This document shows, piece after piece, positions 56,341 through 64,000 of a DNA stretch of 64,000 bases. The stretch lies in assembly GCA_050084515.1 (NCBI GenBank), contig CM114272.1:43214001-43278000 (forward strand). Reading direction: 5' to 3'. The DNA comes from Blasia pusilla. Taxonomy: Eukaryota; Marchantiophyta; Marchantiopsida; Blasiales. Below the pieces are notes generated by a model, which did not search any database, had not been told where the DNA came from, and saw only the letters and a list, made by a program, of their open reading frames with translations. A program made the translations under genes and the position numbers. The first letter of the stretch is position 1; each line of letters begins with the position of its first letter.

Positions 56341-57102
56341 TGTCGCGACCCTCATGACCAAACAAGCGCCAAGCGGAACATCGGAACATTAGCGGGCTCA
56401 CGCTAAGATGGTTTGCGCGTTGGAGTTGTCTCAAAGAGGAGACAAGAGACGAGACGCGTTTCAGATGTTATGGTCGCGATTGAGAAACCTGGACCAAACG
56501 CGGAATGAGATTTGAAAGAAGTCGAGTCTAGGAAGTGGGTTGCCAATAACCCCTCCCTTTTCCCAAAAGGGAGGGGTTATTGGAGAACTCCAGAAGTACT
56601 AGTAAGGGGGAAGGTCTCCGAGAGTGCTTGGAACCCAAACCCCACTTTGGGCGCCGCGGGGCGGCTCAAGGGCATGGAACGGAACGCGAGTTTGGGGGTT
56701 GGGTTGGAAAACCTGCACCAAGTCCATTGAGGTGATTTTAGACATCCCTCTTGGATTCCACCCTGCGACTCAATTACTTGGGTCTCGGTTCGGAACTCAC
56801 CCGAGGACCGTTGAACAGTTCGGATCGCTAGGCGCGCAAGTGCCATTTCAAATCCCTGGACTAATCAAGAAGTCTGTTCCAAGTCTTGAAGGACTTGCTA
56901 TGTTTTGGAAACTAGGAACTAAGGAAGGCTGAGCTTGATGAGACGCCGAGATGAGGACTCGGTGGGTTGGAACGCTGGTTGACCCAGACCCGACTAACGA
57001 GAGTGCGTGTTTGGGTGCAGATCAACGATGAGTTCGTGTCCTACTGAACGTACGCTTCCGCAACACTAAAGATTGACGTTCAAGGAGAGTAGGGGCACGA
57101 CA
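56341..57102 (+). repeat. 5' LTR of gypsy element 1 (internally deleted)
   Basis: Begins TGTCGCGACCCTCATGACC and ends GGGGCACGACA, 762 bp. It is shorter than the 3' LTR by about 240 bp because the segment corresponding to about 62682-62920 is replaced by a short inverted sequence, forming the palindrome at 56543-56583. It also lacks a 14-bp stretch present near 62581-62594. Confidence 0.95.
56543..56583. repeat. Perfect 19-bp inverted repeat in the 5' LTR
   Basis: Arms 56543-56561 and 56565-56583 (CCAATAACCCCTCCCTTTT and its exact complement) around a CCC loop. The right arm is normal LTR sequence also found at about 62930-62948. The left arm exists only here and sits at a deletion junction. 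Confidence 0.95.
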
Positions 57103-57104
57103 AG

Positions 57105-57116
57105 TGGTATTAGAAC
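57105..57116 (+). promoter_or_regulatory. Primer-binding site, near match to initiator tRNA-Met
   Basis: TGGTATTAGAAC begins two bases after the 5' LTR. It differs at two positions from TGGTATCAGAGC, the site complementary to the 3' end of plant initiator tRNA-Met used by many plant LTR retrotransposons. Confidence 0.8.
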
Positions 57117-57251
57117 TAATCCTTGGTGAGCAAGAACTTGAGGTCGTGGGATCAACCGGACGCTTGGGGAAACTCAAGGTAGCGGCTAGACTCAGACGCT
57201 CGAGGAGGGATGCAAGAAACGAGGAGGAGATCTGAGTGAGTTGGCTTGGAA

Positions 57252-58916
57252 ATGGCGATCGAGGGAGAACAACCCAAGAAGCGCCGAATCAAGCAACGTG
57301 AACCAAGAGAGGAACCAATGCCGGACCGTGAAGCTATAGAGGAGACGGAGACTCTCGAAGAGCTGAACGCCAGTCGTGAGGACAGTCTGGAGGCAAATCC
57401 TTCCGCAGGGCCAGTGGGCCCAAACTCTGGGGAACGGACCGAGTCGAGCGAGACGTTGGACTTGTTGAAGGTGTTGGTGGAGCAAATGTCCCAGCAAAGC
57501 AAGCGGATTGCAGAGTTAGAGGCCACTCAAAGCCCGGGTGCGGGCAAAAAGCTCTGCAAGACAAACCTGCCCACGCCATTCACTGGAGTGGGCGCCATGA
57601 AAGTGAAGGATTTTTTACGGCTCGAATCAGATTGCCGAGCGCAGAGGGCTGCTGAGCAGGACAAGGTGACGGTAGCCGTTACTTTCTTGAAGGATCATGC
57701 TCTACAATGGTGGACAGCTCAACGAGAGGAATATCTGGGCGGCGAGTCACCTCTAAGTTGGGAGGAGTTCAAGAAGTTGATTGGGGATCGGTTCACTCCG
57801 GAGTACCAAGGGTTGCGCGACACGGTGGAATGCGTGCGGATGCGGCAGAGTGGTTCCTTAAGCGCGTATGTGAGGAAGTTCAGTGCGAAACTGACTTTTA
57901 GCCCAAAGATGGATGAGCACGCGAAGAAGGCTATCTTTATTAGTGGACTCAAACCGAGCGCTGAAAAGGCCCTTTACCGAATGCCGACGTTGCAAGAGAC
58001 CTGCGCGGATCTTCTGAGGCTAGCGGAGTGGATTGGGGACGATGAGGTCCAAACCCAGAAACCCTTCGAGCCAAAAGGTTTTTCGAAGAAGTCGAAAAAT
58101 AAGGAGGCGTTCAAAAGAGGCTGGAGTGGGAGCCAGCACGAACCAGGAGAGTCGTCTGCCCTGGCAGCAAAACAAGTGGAACTTCATGCAAAACCAAAAG
58201 GAGGACAACACTCAAAGTCAGGGAACGGCAAGGTAGTATGCTACAACTGTGGCGAACCTGGACACCTGGCAAAAGGGTGTTCGAAACCGAAGGTTAGTAA
58301 TGGGAGTATGATTGCGTTTGCTGCTAAACATCTGTTGGCGGGCGATCTCGAGACGTCCCTTCAAGTCACCAAGAGGACGCACAATTTGGTGTACCTAAGA
58401 TCCAAGATTGCTGATCGCGATGTGTTGTTGCTCGTGGATACAGGTGCTTCGCACTCCTTCCTAAGCCCGAGAATCATGAAGGAACTGGGGCTCTCTACCT
58501 CTAAGGCGGATGAGCCCATTCGAGTAGGATTTGCAAGAGGCAAGTCTCATCGGACTTCTGATTTGGTCTTGGGTTTGACAGCAGGATGCGGGGTATTCGA
58601 GTTGAACGAGAATTTCACTGTGTGCGAAATGGATGGCATTGACGGAGTCTTGGGGAATACATTCCTCGATACGTATGAGGTAGAGTTAAGACGTCGATCC
58701 TTGAGGTTGAGCATCTTGCTAAAAGGAAAACGGTTACAGGTGCGGTTGGTCCGTGAGGTTCCAACGAAAATGGAGTTAGTGAACTTGATCACAAGGAGGA
58801 GCATGACTGAGTTGGAGGATGGATTTCTCTGCTTGATGAGACAAGTGGAGGAAGCTACAAGCAGTATACGCAGAGATCAGGACGCTGCTTTGAAGGGAGT
58901 CCCAGAACCACTCTAG
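57252..58916 (+). pseudogene. Gag-protease part of gypsy element 1 polyprotein
   Basis: Gag forms the virus-like particle and the aspartic protease cleaves the polyprotein. I start at ATG 57252 because an in-frame TTG six bases upstream is not a likely eukaryotic start. Residues 1-100 are charged and Glu-rich. The retrotransposon gag domain spans about 115-260 (FLKDHALQWW, WEEFKKLIGDRFTPEYQ, SAYVRKFSAKL). The zinc knuckle has ligands at about C330, C333, H338 and C343 (CYNCGEPGHLAKGC). The protease active site DTGASHSF is at about 396. The frame ends at TAG 58914-58916, but the next codons (EVVKEFEDVL) are normal pol linker in the same frame, so this TAG is a break in a gag-pol polyprotein and not a natural end. 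Confidence 0.92.
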
Positions 58917-60149
58917 GAAGTGGTCAAGGAGTTTGAGGATGTCTTGACAAATGAGCTTCCGACTGAATTGCCGCCGCATAGAGCCGTAGATCATAAGATA
59001 GAGATCATACCCGGTTCCCAACCGCCTTCAAAAGCACCATATAGGTTGAATCAGGAGGAACTTCTTGAGTTGAAAAAGTAGTTAAGTGAGCTATTGGAAA
59101 AGGGTTACATTAGGACTAGCAAGTCATCTTATGGAGCACCGGTTCTCTTTGTAAAGAAGAAGGATGGAAAGATGAGGGTGTGTGTTGATTACCGTGCACT
59201 GAACAAAGTGATGGTTCGGAACAATTATCCTCTTCCGAGGATAGATGATCTCTTTGATAGGCTGGCACGTGCGAGATATTTCAGTAGGATTGACTTGAAG
59301 TCAAGATATTACCAGATTCGGATTGCCGAGGCAGATGTGGAGAAGACTGCGTGCAGGACGAGATACGGTTCCTTTGAGTTTGTAGTGATACCTTTCGATC
59401 TATGTAACGCGCCTCCAACGTTCACCACATTGATGAACTCCATTTTTCACAAGGAAATGGATGAGTATGTTATCATCTATATCGATGACATACTTATCTA
59501 TTCGAAGTCACTAGAGGAGCACGTTCGACATGTGAGAGCGGTCTTGTCTAAGCTAAGGGCAAATCAGCTGTATGCGAATGTAGAGAAGAGCGAATTTGGT
59601 TTGGGAAAGATCAAATTCTTGGGTCACGTGGTCAGTGCAGATGGCGTCAGTCCAGACATGGAGAAGGTGAAGGCGATTTCCGAGTGGGAATCCCCATCCA
59701 CTGTAAAGGGGATGAGGAGGTTCATAGGTGCGGTGCAATTTTATCGTACTTATGTGAAAAACTTTTCGGGAATTGTTAGACCTCTCACGGATTGGACAGC
59801 AAAGTTTGCCAACACGACTTGGACCGAGGAAGTTAATGAGGCATTCAACCGAGTGAAGCAGATTCTATCGCAGGAACCAGTGTTGAAGCTGCCGGAGTTT
59901 GACAAACCGTTCGAAGTGCATACCGATGCTAGTGATTTTGCGGTTGCAGGAATGTTGGTGCAAGAAGGGAGACCGGTGGCATATGAGAGCAAGAAGCTTA
60001 GCGATACTGAAAGGAGATGGCCTACTCACGAGAAAGAGTTGTTCGCGGTGGTACATTGCTTGAGGAAGTGGCGGCATTATCTAGGGCTCCACAGGACTCG
60101 AGTATTCACCGATAATATATCACTCAAGTATTTTGAGACCCAGGATTGA
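58917..60149 (+). pseudogene. Reverse transcriptase and RNase H of gypsy element 1
   Basis: In the same frame as gag. After a linker with a TAG at 59079-59081 (at a position where Gln is expected, [14 protein letters not shown]), the reverse transcriptase reads [25 protein letters not shown] in outline, then [26 protein letters not shown] (usual PFGL.NAP), and YIDDILIYS at 59478-59504 with both catalytic Asp. The connection has [10 protein letters not shown]. RNase H has [27 protein letters not shown] and FTDNISL with its acidic residues. The block ends at TGA 60147-60149, after which the frame stays open into integrase. Translation would fail without readthrough of both stops. Confidence 0.94.
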
Positions 60150-61177
60150 GTGACACCGAAACAACTGCGATGGCATGACACCTTGGCGCTGATGGATGTT
60201 GAGTTGATTCACAAGCGAGGTAAAGATAATGTGATTCCAGATGCGTTAAGTCGCAAGGAGGAACACATGCCATCGACGACACAGGTCTTGAGAGCAATGT
60301 TCCCTAAAGAAACAGATCTGGAAAGAAGGATTCGTGAAGGATATATGAAGGATGCTCAAGCAGGGGAGTACCTGAGGAAGTTGAAGCAGGGTGAGAAGGT
60401 GGCCAACATAAGTTTGAGGCACGGTTTACTAAGGTTCAAATAGAGTAGGATCTATGTAGGGCAAGGCAGGATGCGAACCAAGGTGTTACCGGAATATCAC
60501 GACGGGCCCTTGGCAGGACATAAAGGAGAGAAATCTACGCTAGCTATTTTGTGTCGAAGCGGTTCTTCTGGCCCAACATGAAAGAGGATGTTGCTCAATA
60601 TGTGAAGACCTGTATGACCTGCCAATGGAATAGAGTTTCTAATGATAAGAAACAGGGCTTGGTGCATCCCTTGCCGATCCCAGAAGGACCCTTGCAGAGT
60701 GTGAGTATGGATTTCATCACGAGTCTTCCGGAATCTAAGGGATACAACGCTATACTTGTGATTGTTGATCGGTTTAGCAACTTGGCGAGATTCGTGCCGA
60801 CAGTGGATTCGGCAACGGCGTATACGACGGCGCAACTATTCCTCGATAGTTGGTGGCGTGCTCATGGTTTGCCGAGGAGCATTGTTTCAGATCGGGATCC
60901 AAAGTTTACGAGTGCTTTCTGGAAGCACTTGTTCAGAAGGTTTAAGACCAAGCTGAGTTTCAGTACGGCGTTCCACCCACAGACGGATGGACAGACTGAA
61001 AAGGTAAACTCTATCGTGAATCACTACTTAAGGAATTATGTCAGTGCTGATCAACTCGATTGGGTCAAGTGGCTGAGCATGGCGGAGTACTGCTACAACT
61101 TGACCAAGCATTCTACAACTGGAGAATCTCCGTTTCTCCTGGCAAAGGGGGACGAGCCGAAGGGCCTCTTGATCTAG
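60150..61177 (+). pseudogene. Integrase of gypsy element 1
   Basis: The frame continues from RNase H (GKDNVIPDALSRK) to TAG at 60441-60443. Then the zinc domain H..GPLAGHKG leads into a frameshift near 60552, and a clean 208-residue frame (60551-61177) has CMTCQ, MDFITSLP (first Asp), SDRDPKF (second Asp) and FHPQTDGQTEKVN (Glu), so the DDE triad is intact. A second frameshift near 61170 separates it from the C-terminal domain. Integrase inserts the cDNA, producing the 5-bp duplication seen at this locus. Confidence 0.93.
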
Positions 61178-61196
61178 CCCTTCGAAGGGTACTACA

Positions 61197-61772
61197 TTGG
61201 CACAAACACGACAAGCGACAGCAGAAGGTTTGTTGGTAGAGATGCGAGAACGAGAAGAGCGCGCGAGGCGAAGTCTTGCAAAGGCTCAAATGAGGTACGT
61301 TAAGCATGCTAACAAGAGGCGGCGCCAAGTACGATTCCAAGTTGGAGAACAAGTGTGGTTGAGTGTAAAGAACCTCACTCTTCCGAAAGAGTTGTCTGCA
61401 AAGCTGTCTGCCAAGTATGCTAGACCGTATGTGATTTTGGCAAACCCGTTTGAGGATGTGTACACATTGCCGGACGAGTTCAAGATTCACCCGACCTTTC
61501 ATGTGTCATTGTTGAAGAAATATCTTCAAGATAATGGACGTTTCGCGCGGAGACAGGTGGTGAGACCGCACCCGGTCATCATAAATGAAGAGCCGGAGTT
61601 TGAGGTGGAGACTATCTTACGTTCGAGGCGTCGGGCCAACAAGTATGAATACTTGGTAAAATGGAAGGGCTACCATGTGAAGGAGGCGACTTGGATTGCG
61701 GAGGCGGATTTGGAACACGCGCAAGACTTGTTGCGCGAATTCAAGCGAACACAAGTGAAGCACATACGTTAG
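61197..61772 (+). pseudogene. Integrase C-terminus with chromodomain, gypsy element 1
   Basis: A frame of about 190 residues with a basic linker (RSLAKAQMRYVKHANKRRR), a GPY/F-type module (FQVGEQVWLSVKNL, KYARPYVI, FHVSLLKKY) and a C-terminal chromodomain at about residues 135-185 (EPEFEVETILRSRRRANKYEY, LVKWKGY, EATWIAEADL). The chromodomain has the aromatic and acidic residues typical of the histone-reading fold. It is out of frame with the core upstream but has no internal break. The normal stop is TAG 61770-61772. Confidence 0.92.
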
Positions 61773-62449
61773 TACGAGGAGAAGCTAGAGACATGACTTA
61801 TAACCAGTGGAATCTTAGGCCGAAGGCCGTTGTAACTAGAATATGCTAGTGTTGCAATAAAGGAGTGTATGGATTTGGAGATTCGATGCCAGAGTTGATT
61901 GCAATTTGTATGTGGTAGTGCATGGCTATGATTCGTTCATCATAGACTTAGGATGTACGACAAGAGGACAGACAAGGAGTATTTGAGGCGAGAGCTCGTA
62001 TGTGGATAAGCACCTAGAACAGGACCTTGTGTTGGATTACACTCGGGCTCGCCCTAGCATCGGCGAGGCAGATGAAGTCTGTCTTGGGGCTTGGGGTGAT
62101 CTTACTTGTGGCCATATAAGTAAACTTAGTGACGCGCCTAAGTCGAATACGAGAGCGATTCAATAGTAGTACGATTTGTGGACCAGGTAAACAGGTGTGA
62201 TGTTTACAGGAATGAGTCAGAAGAGTCTAAGGTTGCACACTTAGTTAGCTTATTTGATAGGTTAGTTCCTTGGAACTAGTCCAGGCTTATCAAAGAGGAG
62301 AGGCTAATAATTCTAAGTGGGGCAAAGCGACAACTAGAGACTCAGAGGAATTGCGGGTTAGCCACCATAATGCAATTCAATGTCAAGGGGTAGGCTGCCC
62401 AGGAGACTTGACATAACAAAGGTTTGCGTTGATGAGGGCATCAACCTCT
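61773..62449 (+). other. 3' untranslated internal region of gypsy element 1
   Basis: Non-coding sequence between the chromodomain stop and the polypurine tract. It aligns with 11687-12360 of element 2, showing the segment is an integral part of the family. Confidence 0.85.
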
Positions 62450-62463
62450 AAAAGAGGGGTGAG
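62450..62463 (+). promoter_or_regulatory. Polypurine tract before the 3' LTR
   Basis: AAAAGAGGGGTGAG ends directly at the 3' LTR. In LTR retrotransposons this RNase H-resistant run primes plus-strand DNA synthesis. Confidence 0.85.
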
Positions 62464-63466
62464 TGTCGCGACCCTCATGACCAAACAAGCGCCAGGCGGA
62501 ACATCGGAACATTAGCGGGCTCACGCTAAGATGGTTTGCGCGTTGGAGTTGTCTCAAAGAGGAGACAAGAGACGAGACGCGTGTGAGGAGTCGCGTTTCA
62601 GATGTTATGGTCACAACTGAGAAACTTGGACCAAACGCGGAATGAGATTTGAAAGAAGTCGAGTCTAGGAAGTGGGTTGCCAAAGGAAAGATCCGGATTT
62701 GGAACGCCACTAGCGTTTGAGAGTTTTCGACTGTATTTATGGCCATAACTTTTAGCGCCAAGATGCGTTTGCAACGAATAAGAATGCGTTGGAAAGCTTA
62801 TGAAGAGCCGGTCCAAATGCACCAAAGATCGCTGCAAATGCATAAGCAGCGGCCGAGATACAACCCGAAAACGACTATATGTGAAGTCGAGTTGAGGGCC
62901 ACAATGAAGGGCCCGACCCTCTTTTCCCAAAAGGGAGGGGTTATTGGAGAACCCCAGAAGTACTAGTAAGGGGGAAGGTCTCCAAGAGTGCTTGGAACCC
63001 AAACCCCACTTTGGGCGCCGCGGGGCAGCTCAAGGGCATGGAACGGAACGCGAGTTTGAGGGTTGGGTTGGAAAACCTGTACCAAGTCCATTGAGGCGAT
63101 TTTAGACATCCCTCTTGGATTCCATCCCGCGACTCAATTACTTGGGTCTCGGTTCGGAACTCACCCGAGGACCGTTGAACAGTTGGGATCGCTAGGCGCG
63201 CAAGTGCCGTTTCAGATCCCTAGACTAATCAAGAAGTCTATTCCAAGTCTTGAAGGACTTGCCATGTTTTGGAAACTAGGAACTAAGGAAGGCTGAGCTT
63301 GATGAGACGCCGAGATGAGGACTCGGTGGGTTGGAACGCTGGTTGACCCTGACCCGACTAACGAGAGTGCGTGTTTGGGTGCAGATCAGCGATGAGTTCG
63401 TGACCTACTGAACGTACGCTTCCGCAACACTAAAGATTGACGTTCAAGGAGAGTAGGGGCGCAACA
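62464..63466 (+). repeat. 3' LTR of gypsy element 1
   Basis: 1003 bp, TGTCGCGACCC to GGGGCGCAACA. It is closely similar to the 5' LTR outside the deleted segment and similar in full length to the solo LTR at 40330-41330, so it represents the family's normal LTR. It is followed by the target duplication ACATA. Confidence 0.95.
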
Positions 63467-63471
63467 ACATA

Positions 63472-64000
63472 TGCTAGAATATGTCTCACTCGATGGCCTA
63501 AAGTTTTGAGCTCTATAGATGCATCAATTTCAAAGTTCTCCACATCATCCATAAGACCTTTATTCTGAATCATAACATCAAATTTAGTGTCTTCATTCAT
63601 TACCCACTCATCTATACGATTCAGATCATCCTCTAGGTCTTCCCATTCATGGATGTCCCCTTCTAGGCGTGGCCCTATTGTGGTTACATGCTCTCTCTGC
63701 TCCTCATAATCATCAACAAAAACAACCTCAAGCATAATATTTGTATTAGATTATGTCTCTGCTTGCACTTTCCAAGGAGAGATCCACCACTTCTTTCTCC
63801 CTACAAGCAACAAACTTCTTGGAGACATTTGTAACCTTCACAACAAAACTCTGGATGCATTCAAACCATCCTTAAGAGCATTGACAACTAACTCATTGGA
63901 AGATACTAGAGAATAATCGAATAGATTAAGTGCACATTCACCATCACCCAAAGGATGAATCTTTCCCCACAGATGGTCTTGCTTCTTGTGGTAGCAGCCA
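63472..64000 (-). pseudogene. Upstream part of the minus-strand gene interrupted by gypsy element 1
   Basis: The minus-strand frame 63735-63472 reads MLEVVFVDDYEEQREHV and onward to RVRHILAYV, acidic and globular-looking, and joins across the gypsy insertion to the frame at 56340. Further upstream (63990-63740) other frames contain WGKIHPLGDGECALNLFDYS and NVSKKFVACREKEVVDLS, separated by stops or introns. I recognise no family. The gene runs off the window end. Confidence 0.5.

Larger units (their letters stand above)
56341..63466 (+). mobile_element. Ty3/gypsy chromovirus, element 1, full length with TSD
   Basis: 7126 bp with LTRs at both ends, a primer-binding site, a single-frame gag-pol design and a polypurine tract. 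It is flanked by a perfect 5-bp target duplication ACATA (56336-56340 and 63467-63471). Domain order is gag, zinc knuckle, protease, reverse transcriptase, RNase H, integrase, chromodomain, which defines the chromovirus branch. The coding region has four in-frame stops and at least two frameshifts, so it is not autonomous, but its structure is otherwise complete. Element 2 and the solo LTR at 40330 belong to the same family. Confidence 0.96.

Overview
This window looks like repeat-dominated nuclear DNA of a land plant. The evidence is Ty3/gypsy chromovirus polyproteins with a C-terminal chromodomain and a primer-binding site resembling that for initiator tRNA-Met, Ty1/copia pol, a CACTA (En/Spm) element encoding the two usual plant proteins, hAT remnants, and a degenerate tract of the plant telomere motif TTTAGGG. 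Genes carry introns. I cannot name the species. I see no rRNA, tRNA, CRISPR array or bacterial-style operon, and nearly every coding region is a transposon gene or a decayed one.

Layout. 1-4.3 kb: copia integrase scrap, an inverted copy of sequences found again at 38.6-44.3 kb, a 59-bp gypsy gag scrap and the first copy of an unclassified repeat unit ('unit C'). 4.4-7.5 kb: a (CT)n microsatellite and a diverged minus-strand copy of a long copia-type LTR. 7.5-13.4 kb: a gutted gypsy chromovirus (element 2) with both LTRs. 13.8-15.0 kb: tandem repeat of about 350 bp. 16.0-23.8 kb: two non-LTR (LINE) copies arranged tail to tail around a 136-bp (TC)n tract, with LINE 3' scraps again at 25.5-26.0 kb. 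26.0-35.36 kb: a 5'-truncated CACTA element with TNPD-like and TNPA-like genes, subterminal repeats and a 3' terminal inverted repeat. 35.4-36.8 kb: a decayed gene like the DUF7869 group, probably a DDE-type transposase. 36.9-37.6 kb: telomere-like repeats. 38.8-41.7 kb: an unrecognised multi-exon gene with a triplicated exon module, split by a solo gypsy LTR. 42.1-44.3 kb: more unrecognised decayed coding sequence. 44.3-45.6 kb: tandem repeat of about 207 bp. 46.3-47.5 kb: hAT transposase remnant. 47.7-51.9 kb: satellite of about 180 bp interrupted by a solo copia-type LTR. 52.2-53.4 kb: a PHD-finger fragment and a copia reverse-transcriptase fragment. 54.2-55.9 kb: duplicated units and the second copy of unit C. 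56.3-63.5 kb: a full-length gypsy chromovirus (element 1) with a perfect 5-bp target duplication, sitting inside a minus-strand gene of unknown function.

The elements are nested. A solo gypsy LTR (TSD GGCAA) lies in the last exon of the 38.8-kb gene. Element 1 (TSD ACATA) lies in an open frame. A copia-type solo LTR lies in the satellite. The LINE copies abut CT microsatellites. Most autonomous functions are broken by stops and frameshifts, so this is mainly a record of successive insertions. The least explained parts are the DUF7869-like gene with the adjoining multi-exon gene, the association of the LINEs with CT tracts, and the large inverted homologies between the two ends of the first 45 kb.
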